Shown: positions 1-7,382, counted from the stretch's first letter. The stretch is DNA of 13,482 nt from Prevotella sp. (GCA_016283605.1 JAEENF010000221.1:1-13482), one strand, 5' to 3'. Program-made: numbers and translations. Notes: generated by a model not told the origin, from the letters alone.

Positions 1-28
1 AGGTACAGTCCGAATTCCAGACGTTTCT

Positions 29-760
29 TTATTCTGAGGGTATGGTATTCTCCGAGTTTAAGCATGGTTCTTCAGGTGTTTGGTCCTGTGGGGCTATGAC
101 GATTTCCGGTTCTTCAATGAGTCCATCTCTGAGGTGAATGGTTCTGTCGGTGATAGAGGCCAGCGTCTCGTCATGCGTGACGATGACAAAGGTCTGGCCA
201 AACTGGTCGCGAAGGTCAAAGAAAAGTTTGTGGAGTTCTTCTTTGTTCTTGGAGTCAAGAGAGCCGGAGGGCTCATCGGCGAGGATGACAGCAGGATTGT
301 TGACCAACGCACGGGCCACAGCCACACGCTGCTTCTCACCGCCAGAGAGTTCGTTGGGTTTATGTGTTGCGCGGTCTGCCAGTCCCATGAAATCCAACAG
401 TTCTTTGGCACGTTTCTTGGCCTGTTTCTGTGATACGCCCGCGATATAGGCGGGTATCATGATATTCTCGATGGCGGTGAATTCCGGCAGGAGCTGATGA
501 AACTGAAAGACGAAACCCAGATGCTGATTGCGGAAGTCTGAGAGTTTCTTCGTGGACAACCGGCTGGTGTCGATGCCGTCGACAATGACTGAACCGGTGT
601 CAGGACGGTCTAGTGTACCGATAATCTGCAACAACGTGGTCTTGCCGGCACCTGAAGGGCCGACAATACTGACAACCTCTCCCTTGTTGATATGAAGGTC
701 AATGCCCTTCAATACTTGTAACGAGCCAAAGCTCTTTGTTATATCTTTAATTGTAATCAT
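29..760 (-). CDS. lolD: LolD-like ABC transporter ATP-binding protein
   Basis: This is a 243-residue ABC ATPase of the LolD/MacB-like group, which powers inner-membrane permeases that release lipoproteins or act as mechanotransmission exporters. Visible motifs are Walker A GPSGAGKT (34-41), a Q-loop in VFQFHQLLPEFTAIEN (Q86), signature LSGGEKQR (138-145), Walker B VILADEP (158-164) and the H-loop His196. The Q-loop context FQFHQLLPEFTA is close to the LolD hallmark, so LolD is preferred over a generic efflux ATPase. About 25 acidic, Pro-rich residues follow the usual C-terminus. The ATG at 758-760 is the first start in frame. It lies 27 bp after the antiporter gene on the same strand, with no promoter seen between, so the two are probably cotranscribed. 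No LolC/LolE-type permease is present in the window. One may lie beyond the left edge or elsewhere, so the exact substrate is inference. Confidence 0.85.
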   Translation of the reverse strand: MITIKDITKSFGSLQVLKGIDLHINKGEVVSIVGPSGAGKTTLLQIIGTLDRPDTGSVIVDGIDTSRLSTKKLSDFRNQHLGFVFQFHQLLPEFTAIENIMIPAYIAGVSQKQAKKRAKELLDFMGLADRATHKPNELSGGEKQRVAVARALVNNPAVILADEPSGSLDSKNKEELHKLFFDLRDQFGQTFVIVTHDETLASITDRTIHLRDGLIEEPEIVIAPQDQTPEEPCLNSENTIPSE

Positions 761-767
761 AACTCAT

Positions 768-795
768 TCTTCACTTTTCACTCTTCACTATTCAC
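768..795. repeat. 7-bp tandem repeat, four units
   Basis: Four uninterrupted 7-bp units read, on the plus strand, TCTTCAC, TTTTCAC, TCTTCAC and TATTCAC (minus strand GTGAANA). They fill most of the gap between the antiporter and lolD genes. The antiporter's last codons, including its TAG stop (788-790), lie in the last unit. Confidence 0.8.
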
Positions 796-2938
796 TTTTT
801 TTATGTATCCACCTCGATATCACGTTGTATATCGATGTCTCCTCCTGATGCTGGGCCTCTGTGAAGCTCATGCGGTCATCCTTGGTATCACCATGCTGGT
901 CTGGGAAGATAATCATGAGGTTCTTGCCCGGGTAGTATTTCTGCAGTTCATCCGGCAGACGGTCGATGGCATTCTTGTAGGAGATAGTTCCCTTACGGGC
1001 ACTGATCACCACAAAGAGATGGTCGTCGGAAACCTGTGTGGCCAGTTGTGGCAGTTCATTCCAATGTCCCATCGCTGTGTATTCTGCACGTACTGACGGA
1101 TGACTGTTATTAATATATTCTGCAATGAGTACAAGCGACTCCTTTCGGCCATGAAACTGGATGCGGCAGTCCAACTGTTCTGCAAATCGACTCAGACGTT
1201 CCAGCCATCGGTGGAAGCCTGGCTCAAATTCTGCCCGGGAAGGTACGACGACTTGAATACGTCGCAGGGTGTTCAGGGGTTGTATGAACCTGGTGAGCAC
1301 AATCTGACGATTCAGGCCATTGTAAAGGCTTTGGATGAATTCACCCCAGAACTTCGGGCTGATATCGGTATGGACGTGCATGCCCATCACAATTTCGCTG
1401 CAGGCAAACTCGCGGAAGGCATGCTTGATACCGTTGGCAATATTGGATGCCAGACGAACCTGTGTCTGCATCTGCACATCGGCAGCTGCTGCTTGTTGTT
1501 GAAGACGTTCCAACAGTTGAAGTCCTTGTTGACGTCCGGCAGCAGAGTCCTTGTCGTCATAGACCACGTTGAGTGCTACAAGTCCGCGGTTTAACTGTTG
1601 GTTGCGCATCAATAGGGCTAAAGTGAGTAGCTGAGGGGCTATCTCAGGATATTTCACACAGAGCAGAACCTTCTCGTCATCATTTTGCATATCTCCTTCC
1701 TCTTTCCATTTTCCTCTTTCCTCCAATACAATCTGTTGTGACGCATGTTCGGTCATCATTGTGGAGATGACGCAGGTGACCAGAATCATCATCACCACAC
1801 CATTCAACATGTCGTCGTTCACCAGAAAGATGCCGGGAGCCACTTCGAGTCGCATACCCACCATCACCATGGCAATGGCGCCTGCAGCATGGGCAGAGGT
1901 CAGTCCGAACATCATGTTGCCGTCACGCTGTGGAAGATGGAAAAGCAGGCTGGAGATATAGGCTGCCACCGCCTTGCCGAAGGTACCGAAGAAGGCTATC
2001 AGGAAGACGACCCAAAGCACCTGTGCCCCAGAGAACAGGGTCCGCACGTTGATGAGCATGCCCACACCAATCAGGAAATAGGGAATAAAGACTGCATTTC
2101 CGATAAACTCAATGCGGTTCATCAGTGGAGAAACCTTCGGTATATACCTGTTGAGGATCAGTCCGGAGAGGAATGCACCGAAGATACCCTCCAGTCCGAT
2201 GAGGTTAGACAAGGCTGCCGAAAGGAACATCACAGCCAGGACAAAAATATACTGCATCACGGCATCGCTGTAACGACGCAGGAAGTAACGGGCAATCTTC
2301 GGAATGAGATATACTGAGCCTGCCATGAAAGCGACGAGTTTCAGAAGGAAAATGGAAAGAGGAAGGAGGAAAGAGAAGAGGTTGTTGGCATTGATGTTCT
2401 CGGTGTAGAAGGTGGCGAGAGCCGCGATCATCACCAGGGCCATGAAAAGCGAGATCATTGATGAGCCTACGGAGAGTTGTACTGATGGGTGGCGCTGAAG
2501 ACCGTATCGTCCGATGATTGGATAGGCAATCAGCGTGTTGGATGCCATGATACAACCTAGTAGGAAGGAGGCCGCATCGGAGTAGTGCAACAGCATCCTG
2601 GCCATGACATAGGTCATACCCAAAGGAATAAGGCAGGTCAGAAGTCCAAAAACCAGGAACTGGCTGGATTTCTTCTTAACGCTTTCCGTGTCCATCTCCA
2701 GTCCGGCGAGGAACATGATATAGTAAAGACCTACGCTTCCAAGGATCTCAAACGACATGTCGCGTTCGAGAATATCGAGACCGTAGTGGCCGATAACGAC
2801 ACCCGCCAACACCATGCCGATGATGTGGGGAATGCGCAGTTTACTCATGATAATCGGGGCAAAGAGAATGATGAGTAGCACCACGAAGAATATCAGCGTG
2901 GGGTCGGTAATGGGAAAATATGCTGCTATCAGTCTCAT
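788..2938 (-). CDS. CPA2-type cation:proton antiporter with C-terminal USP-like domains
   Basis: This 716-residue inner-membrane protein has an N-terminal Na+/H+-exchanger domain (about 10-400) with roughly a dozen hydrophobic segments. CPA2 landmarks include GMVLAGVVIG (41-50), FLAGLEMD (76-83), GLEGIFGAFLSGLIL (248-262), K322 and HAAGAIAMVMVGM (350-362). The cytosolic C-terminal half (about 420-690) has the alternating strand/helix pattern of two universal-stress-protein-like domains, starting near KVLLCVKY (423-430) and RRIQVVVPS (559-567). Such tails are known regulatory modules in this family. The segment aligned with TM5 reads VGSSMISLFMAL (157-168) and lacks the Asp usually found there, so exchange activity is uncertain. 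The start at 2938 is chosen because the first membrane segment begins at about residue 13. A TAnnTTTG box lies only 8 nt upstream of it, implying a leaderless or nearly leaderless transcript. The substrate ion cannot be told. Confidence 0.85.
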   Translation of the reverse strand: MRLIAAYFPITDPTLIFFVVLLIILFAPIIMSKLRIPHIIGMVLAGVVIGHYGLDILERDMSFEILGSVGLYYIMFLAGLEMDTESVKKKSSQFLVFGLLTCLIPLGMTYVMARMLLHYSDAASFLLGCIMASNTLIAYPIIGRYGLQRHPSVQLSVGSSMISLFMALVMIAALATFYTENINANNLFSFLLPLSIFLLKLVAFMAGSVYLIPKIARYFLRRYSDAVMQYIFVLAVMFLSAALSNLIGLEGIFGAFLSGLILNRYIPKVSPLMNRIEFIGNAVFIPYFLIGVGMLINVRTLFSGAQVLWVVFLIAFFGTFGKAVAAYISSLLFHLPQRDGNMMFGLTSAHAAGAIAMVMVGMRLEVAPGIFLVNDDMLNGVVMMILVTCVISTMMTEHASQQIVLEERGKWKEEGDMQNDDEKVLLCVKYPEIAPQLLTLALLMRNQQLNRGLVALNVVYDDKDSAAGRQQGLQLLERLQQQAAAADVQMQTQVRLASNIANGIKHAFREFACSEIVMGMHVHTDISPKFWGEFIQSLYNGLNRQIVLTRFIQPLNTLRRIQVVVPSRAEFEPGFHRWLERLSRFAEQLDCRIQFHGRKESLVLIAEYINNSHPSVRAEYTAMGHWNELPQLATQVSDDHLFVVISARKGTISYKNAIDRLPDELQKYYPGKNLMIIFPDQHGDTKDDRMSFTEAQHQEETSIYNVISRWIHKKSE

Positions 2939-2946
2939 TTCGTGTG

Positions 2947-2954
2947 CAAAGATA
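2947..2954 (-). promoter_or_regulatory. Bacteroidota -7 box for antiporter-lolD
   Basis: The minus strand reads TATCTTTG, matching the Bacteroidota -7 consensus TAnnTTTG, and is followed by CACACGAA and then the antiporter ATG. No TTTG -33 element is visible 19-21 bp upstream, where the AT repeat lies. The expected transcription start is within a few bases of the ATG. Confidence 0.65.
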
Positions 2955-2998
2955 CGAAATAATTCATAATTAATAATTCATAATTCATAATTATTTTG

Positions 2999-3006
2999 TA
3001 ATTTTG
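2999..3006 (+). promoter_or_regulatory. Bacteroidota -7 box for asd
   Basis: The sequence TAATTTTG matches TAnnTTTG and lies 35 bp before the asd ATG. This gives a predicted leader of about 30 nt, which contains a purine-rich AAAAGGA at 3027-3033, a plausible weak ribosome-binding site. There is no clear -33 TTTG. Confidence 0.65.
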
Positions 3007-3041
3007 CAGCCGAAATACGAATTAATAAAAGGAATAGACGT

Positions 3042-4055
3042 ATGAAAGTAGCAATTGTTGGTGCGAGTGGAGCTGTGGGACAGGAGTTCCTGCGCATTCT
3101 CGCTGAGAGAAATTTCCCGATGGATGAACTGGTGTTGTTTGGCTCTGAGCGTAGTGCCGGACGAAAATACACCTATAAGGGAAAGGAGATTGAAGTCAAG
3201 TTGTTGCAGCATAACGATGACTTCAAGGATGTGGATATCGCCTTTACTTCAGCCGGTGCCGGTACATCGAAGGAGTTTGCCGAGACAATTACGAAATACG
3301 GTGCTGTGATGATCGACAATTCTAGCGCCTTCCGTATGGACGATGATGTACCCTTGGTGGTGCCTGAGTGCAATGCTGAGGATGCCTTGAACCGTCCCCG
3401 TGGCATTATCGCCAATCCGAATTGTACGACGATTATGATGGTGGTTGTGCTGCAGCCTCTGGAGCAGATCTCACATATCAAGCGTATTCACGTGGCTTCT
3501 TATCAGAGTGCTTCTGGTGCTGGTGCCGCTGCTATGGCTGAACTGCAGCAGCAGTATAAGGAGATGGTTGAAGAGGGCGAGGTGAAGACGATCAAGAAGT
3601 TTGCCCACCAGCTGGCTTACAATGTGATTCCTCAGATTGATGTGTTCCAGCCCAACGGCTACACCAAAGAGGAGATGAAGATGTTCAATGAGACCCGTAA
3701 GATCATGCATACTGATGCCAAATGTTCGGCGATGTGTGTGCGTGTCAGTTCGTTGCGCTCTCACTCAGAGTCTGTTTGGATTGAGACCGAGAAGCCGATC
3801 AGTGTAGAGGAGGCTCAGAAGGCCATCGCTGCAGCACCTGGTTGTACGTTGAAGGATGATCCTGCCACCCTTACTTATCCGATGCCTCTGGAGACAGCTG
3901 GTAAGGATGATGTCTACGTGGGTCGTATCCGTAAGGATCTGAGCGATGAAAATGGTCTGACCTTCTGGCTCAGTGGTGACCAGATCCGTAAGGGTGCTGC
4001 GCTGAATGCCGTGCAGATTGCCGAATATCTGGTTAAAGTTGGAAATGTGAAGTGA
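3042..4055 (+). CDS. asd: Aspartate-semialdehyde dehydrogenase
   Basis: This 337-residue cytosolic enzyme reduces aspartyl-4-phosphate to aspartate 4-semialdehyde with NADPH. That is the branch point to lysine/diaminopimelate, threonine and methionine. The sequence shows the N-terminal dinucleotide-binding loop GASGAVGQEF (7-16), the active-site cysteine in NPNCTTIM (Cys128), the substrate-binding segment SYQSASGAGAAAM (153-165), IPQIDVF (196-202), and the acid/base histidine in LRSHSES (His241) with nearby arginines. Length is normal and the gene looks intact. The ATG at 3042 gives GASGAVG its expected place, and AAAAGGA lies 8 nt upstream. It is divergent from the antiporter. Its TGA stop overlaps the GTG start of the next lipoprotein gene, so the two are cotranscribed and probably translationally coupled. 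Confidence 0.97.
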   Translation: MKVAIVGASGAVGQEFLRILAERNFPMDELVLFGSERSAGRKYTYKGKEIEVKLLQHNDDFKDVDIAFTSAGAGTSKEFAETITKYGAVMIDNSSAFRMDDDVPLVVPECNAEDALNRPRGIIANPNCTTIMMVVVLQPLEQISHIKRIHVASYQSASGAGAAAMAELQQQYKEMVEEGEVKTIKKFAHQLAYNVIPQIDVFQPNGYTKEEMKMFNETRKIMHTDAKCSAMCVRVSSLRSHSESVWIETEKPISVEEAQKAIAAAPGCTLKDDPATLTYPMPLETAGKDDVYVGRIRKDLSDENGLTFWLSGDQIRKGAALNAVQIAEYLVKVGNVK

Positions 4056-4540
4056 AAAAACTCCTGCTATTATTATTGCCACTGCTATTCCTGACGGGAT
4101 GTGGTGGAGGTGATGATGACGGCCGACGGTTGGGGAACCTTATCGTCGGTACTTGGCAACGTGGATGGGAAGATGGTGATGTCGTCATTGAGGGTGAGAC
4201 CGAGTGGCGACCAGAGGATTTTGCCTTTGATCTTTTTGTGTTCCGCGATGATGGCAATTATAATGGCATGGTCCGTAGCGGCTCTTTTTCATCCTATGAC
4301 TTTTCCGGGTATATCCTCTATGAAGGAACCTACCGTTGCGATAACCATAATCTCAAATTGGAATTTACGGATGATCAGGGACGTCAGGATACTATCCTGG
4401 CCCAGATTTTGTCATTCACAGAAACTGACCTTGTGGTCAAGGTCAAGCGTGACGGTACTCTTAATGGTAGTGCTGTTTCAGTCACCGTAACGATGAAACT
4501 GCGGAAAGCTCAGTCGTCGTCCTCCACCTCCGATGCGTGA
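4052..4540 (+). CDS. Small lipoprotein, lipocalin-like, probably surface exposed
   Basis: This 162-residue lipoprotein of unknown function has a signal peptide MKKLLLLLLPLLFLTGC with lipobox LTGC (14-17, lipidated Cys17). It is followed by GGGDDDG. An acidic cluster just after the cysteine resembles the lipoprotein export signal that sends Bacteroidota lipoproteins to the cell surface. The mature part begins LIVGTWQRGW and has alternating beta-type segments ending in a Ser-rich tail. This suggests a small beta-barrel like the lipocalin-like families, but the resemblance is weak. The start is GTG at 4052, overlapping the asd stop as GTGA; no better start fits the signal peptide. The last 31 bp overlap the 3' end of the DUF4249 gene on the other strand. 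No role in amino-acid synthesis is implied by the pairing. Confidence 0.8.
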   Translation: MKKLLLLLLPLLFLTGCGGGDDDGRRLGNLIVGTWQRGWEDGDVVIEGETEWRPEDFAFDLFVFRDDGNYNGMVRSGSFSSYDFSGYILYEGTYRCDNHNLKLEFTDDQGRQDTILAQILSFTETDLVVKVKRDGTLNGSAVSVTVTMKLRKAQSSSSTSDA

Positions 4541-5313
4541 TACCTGTAGGAGTATGTAATCTGATGATATGCTGAAAAATACCCCAGGCACCCACCCGAG
4601 AAATTCGCTATCGGGTTGGTGCCTGTGTCGTTCATAAGCTGCATGGAATACAAGTAGTCATAGGCCCGTTGGTCTATGGCACGTATCTCAATACGGAGCA
4701 GGTCGCCTTCATTCAGCACATCACTGTCGTTGCTGCCCTCACGGAAGAAAGAGAATAGCTGTTGTAGTTCTTCGTTCGGATTCTGGTTGTCGCGCATTAC
4801 TGCCCAGCGGTAACCGATGCCATTACGGTAGATGTGCATGAAATACCAGTTCTGTTCATTGGGGATGTCATCCAGACGCAGGTCCCCGAAGATAATCTTC
4901 TCTGATGCGGCCTTCATCCTGACGAAACGGAAGTTCTTCATTTTGGGTGCCTTTTGCATCACGGAGGTCGAAGAGAAATGATGACCGTCGAGCTCTACGT
5001 CAAGTTGATAATCGGTTCCTGCCACACCTTTCAGAGTGTACAACCGGTAGAAACCGTTGGTAGCGTAGGGAATGGTATAGATCTGCCCGGTGTTTGTGGA
5101 TACCGTGACTTTTGCATCGCTGATGGCACTGATGGACGAATTGTCCTCCATCGCACCGGTTTGACTGATACGTACTTCTGTTCCTGCATTTGAGACAGAA
5201 GCCTCCACCACATAGATGGGGTCAACCTGATGGTAGATGAGGTTGATGTCTTTCTCACAGGATGACAGGAGAACGATATTCAGGCAGATTAACAATCGAA
5301 TATAATATTTCAT
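4510..5313 (-). CDS. DUF4249-family outer-membrane lipoprotein
   Basis: This 267-residue lipoprotein has a signal peptide ending LLSSC (lipobox LSSC, Cys19) followed by EKDIN, an acidic/lysine context compatible with surface export. The family call rests on overall layout, with an early VYVVEASV-like strand (here IYVVEASVSN) and Ig-like N-terminal strands. It also rests on the near-C-terminal stretch TNPIANFSGGCLGYFSAY, typical of DUF4249. In Bacteroidota this family is regularly encoded next to a TonB-dependent receptor. A surface partner analogous to SusD is the usual inference, but the substrate is unknown. The gene starts 6 nt after the receptor stop, so it is cotranscribed and probably coupled. 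The last eight codons and stop overlap the plus-strand lipoprotein gene, and a strong inverted repeat lies at 4585-4625. Confidence 0.85.
   Translation of the reverse strand: MKYYIRLLICLNIVLLSSCEKDINLIYHQVDPIYVVEASVSNAGTEVRISQTGAMEDNSSISAISDAKVTVSTNTGQIYTIPYATNGFYRLYTLKGVAGTDYQLDVELDGHHFSSTSVMQKAPKMKNFRFVRMKAASEKIIFGDLRLDDIPNEQNWYFMHIYRNGIGYRWAVMRDNQNPNEELQQLFSFFREGSNDSDVLNEGDLLRIEIRAIDQRAYDYLYSMQLMNDTGTNPIANFSGGCLGYFSAYHQITYSYRYHASEVEDDD
4585..4625. other. Strong inverted repeat inside the DUF4249 gene
   Basis: The arms 4585-4599 (CAGGCACCCACCCGA) and 4611-4625 (TCGGGTTGGTGCCTG) pair at 14 of 15 positions around an 11-nt loop. The repeat lies 45 bp beyond the stop of the plus-strand lipoprotein gene. 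On the minus strand it is in DUF4249 codons for TNPIANFSGGCLG and is followed by TATTTTTC. No U-run follows on the plus strand. It may help end plus-strand transcripts or slow convergent transcription. Confidence 0.6.
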
Positions 5314-5319
5314 GGGCGA

Positions 5320-7377
5320 TCAGAATTTGATGTTAAAGGCAACGGAAGGCACGATGCCGAAGAGTGAATACTGTACGGCCCTTGTCTTGTTACCATTCTC
5401 GCTGTCCTCAAAGTTGATGAGGAACGGGTTATAGTGATTATAGAGGTTGTAGATGCTGATACACCATTCATGGGTAGAGCGTTTGTATCTCTTTGCCCAT
5501 ACGGCACTGACATCCAAACGGTGGTAGTCGGGTGCCCTGTAGCCGTTACGCTCGGCGTAATAATATATCCAGTTGTCTTCAATCTGATATTTTCCACTGG
5601 GTGCCGTGAAGGCCTGTCCTGTGTTGAAGAGCCAGGCGGCATTGAGCGACCATCTCTTGCTTAACTGGTACATGGCGACGATGTTGATATCATGGCGACG
5701 GTCGTTGTTGGCGTTGTACCAACGGTTGCCATTGATACCGTCGATGCGGGTTTTCGACCATGAGAGGGTATAGGCCAGCCATCCGGTGAGTCGACCGTGG
5801 TTCTTGCGTGCTGCCAGTTCAAAACCGTAGCCTTTGCCTTCTCCCGGCAGAACGAGACGTTCAATCTCAATCTCGCTGCTGAAACTCTTGCCATCGCGAT
5901 AGTCCAGTACATTCTTCACCTTCCTGTAGTAGGTCTCCAGCGAGAAGTCATAGCTCTGACTGGGTGTCATCGCAAAAAGACCGATGCTCACCTGGTCTGC
6001 AATCTCGGGTTTGACGATGTTACTACTCATGGTGTAACGGTCGAAGGGGGTCGAGGTGTTCTGATTCCTCAGGGCATGGATATTCTGAGCTGTACGGGCA
6101 TAGCCGATTTTGACGCTGGTCTGTTCGGTAGGTTGGATGCTGATGCTGGCGCGTGGTTGCCAGGTGACGTGGGTCTTGACAATCTCGTTCTTGCCATAGT
6201 TGTAATACCAGCCGATCTCTCCATCTGGTTCGATGTCATAATAGAGAGAACCGCCAAGTGGTGAGAAGGCATTGACACGCAGTCCGGCAGAGACCGTCAT
6301 CCACGGGTATATCGGGATAATCGTATTCAGCCAGAAGGCATTGTCCCAGGCCCGTCGTTGTTCTTTGTCATGTTGTGTCACAAACTGCCACTCGGCAGAC
6401 TTCACGTTAATGAGCGTAGACTGCAATCCAGCATCGATAAGGTATTTGTCGAGGGTAAAATGGAAATCCTGCCGGAGACTTTCCTGACGGATATGCCCGT
6501 CAAGCCAGAGGTTCAAACCAAGGAAGTCTATGCCGTTGTCTGTCTTATAGCCACTATATAATAAGGTGGTCTGTGAGTGCGAGCCTTCACCGAAGTGGTG
6601 CAGCCATTTCAGACTGCTTGAAAGGTTGTGCCAGCGGATGTCTATCATGTCTTCCATCGCTGTGCGGTCGTAGCCGGTGAAGAATGACAGGAACAACTGG
6701 TCTCGTTTGCCTACGGTCCAGTCTAACTTGGCATTGACATCATAAAAATATAGTGTATTGTTCTTGAAGTCATCCGACAGTTTCAGGAACATATCCATAT
6801 AGGTTCGACGGACTGTTACCAGAAAGGAAGCCTTGTCCTTGACGATGGGACCTTCCAACGTTCCTTTTGCAGAGAGCAGACCGACGGTGGCTCCTCCATG
6901 CCAGCCGCTTTTGTTGCCAGTACGTCCTGTCAGATCAAGGACAGCTGAAGAGGCTCCGCCGTATTGTGCAGGCAATAGTCCCTTGTATAGGGTGGCACTG
7001 CCCAGCGCGTCATCATTAAAGGTAGAGAACAGACCTGCCAGGTGTCCGACATTATAGACAGGAGCGTTATCGTAGAGGATGAGGTTCTGGGCTGATGTTC
7101 CACCTCTGACCTGGAAGCTGCTGGATGCGTCGCTTTCGGCTTTGATGCCCGGCAACAGTTGGATGGAGCGCATGATGTCGTTCTCGCCAAAGAGTTGCGG
7201 TGAGGTGGTCAGGTCCTTCAGTTGGAGCTGTTCCGCTCCGGTCTGCACATTCTGGATGCGCTGACGGGCAGAATTAGAGGTCACAATCACTTCCTCCAGC
7301 CGTTCCGTTTTGATGGTGTCATCAGCAACGACTGGCGCTGTAAGAAGTGCGGAAAACAGTACTGTTGATACAAACAT
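5320..7377 (-). CDS. TonB-dependent outer-membrane receptor
   Basis: This 685-residue receptor of the SusC/CirA-like superfamily should import an unknown ligand across the outer membrane using TonB energy. It has a hydrophobic signal peptide (1-18, probable cleavage after PVVA) and a TonB-box-like EEVIVTS (28-34). The plug domain (about 60-180) includes LLPGIKAESDASSSFQVRGG (74-93) and ILYDNAPVYNVGHLAG. A beta-barrel runs to the terminal Phe of VAFNIKF, a typical barrel-assembly signal. The N-terminal carboxypeptidase-like domain common in Bacteroidota receptors is absent. The signal peptide starts MFVSTV and has no basic residue. The ATG at 7375-7377 is the first in frame and lies 5 nt from a TAnnTTTG box, so the message is probably leaderless. 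It is followed after 6 nt by its DUF4249 partner. Confidence 0.92.
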   Translation of the reverse strand: MFVSTVLFSALLTAPVVADDTIKTERLEEVIVTSNSARQRIQNVQTGAEQLQLKDLTTSPQLFGENDIMRSIQLLPGIKAESDASSSFQVRGGTSAQNLILYDNAPVYNVGHLAGLFSTFNDDALGSATLYKGLLPAQYGGASSAVLDLTGRTGNKSGWHGGATVGLLSAKGTLEGPIVKDKASFLVTVRRTYMDMFLKLSDDFKNNTLYFYDVNAKLDWTVGKRDQLFLSFFTGYDRTAMEDMIDIRWHNLSSSLKWLHHFGEGSHSQTTLLYSGYKTDNGIDFLGLNLWLDGHIRQESLRQDFHFTLDKYLIDAGLQSTLINVKSAEWQFVTQHDKEQRRAWDNAFWLNTIIPIYPWMTVSAGLRVNAFSPLGGSLYYDIEPDGEIGWYYNYGKNEIVKTHVTWQPRASISIQPTEQTSVKIGYARTAQNIHALRNQNTSTPFDRYTMSSNIVKPEIADQVSIGLFAMTPSQSYDFSLETYYRKVKNVLDYRDGKSFSSEIEIERLVLPGEGKGYGFELAARKNHGRLTGWLAYTLSWSKTRIDGINGNRWYNANNDRRHDINIVAMYQLSKRWSLNAAWLFNTGQAFTAPSGKYQIEDNWIYYYAERNGYRAPDYHRLDVSAVWAKRYKRSTHEWCISIYNLYNHYNPFLINFEDSENGNKTRAVQYSLFGIVPSVAFNIKF

Positions 7378-7382
7378 AGGTG

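Larger units (their letters stand above)
2945..3010. repeat. 66-bp palindromic bidirectional promoter module, copy 1
   Basis: This AT-rich module separates the divergent antiporter and asd genes. It begins TGCAAAGATACG and ends TTTTGTAATTTTGCAGC. Positions 1-64 are a near palindrome, pairing at 24 of 32 positions, with TGCAAA and TTTGCA at the ends. The core repeats AATTCATAATT-like words. A second copy at 7381-7446 has identical length and 62 of 66 identical bases. Each arm has the form AATTATTT(C/T)GTAnnTTTGCA, so each carries an outward TAnnTTTG box. Confidence 0.85.

Noticed and set aside
1..28. Possible end or start of another gene at the left edge
   Set aside because: The 28 bases after the lolD stop show no start codon on the minus strand and are too short to assign.
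1100..1594. Plus-strand open frame of 164 codons
   Set aside because: It is antisense to the USP-like part of the antiporter gene, with no recognisable domain, promoter or ribosome-binding site.
1745..2317. Plus-strand open frame of 190 codons rich in histidine
   Set aside because: It lies wholly antisense to the well-supported antiporter gene, has no promoter, and its composition is what the reverse of hydrophobic codons gives.
2945..3010. CRISPR-like or IS terminal repeat reading of the AT-rich repeats
   Set aside because: There are no regular repeat-spacer units, no cas or transposase gene and no target-site duplication; outward promoter boxes explain the conserved ends.
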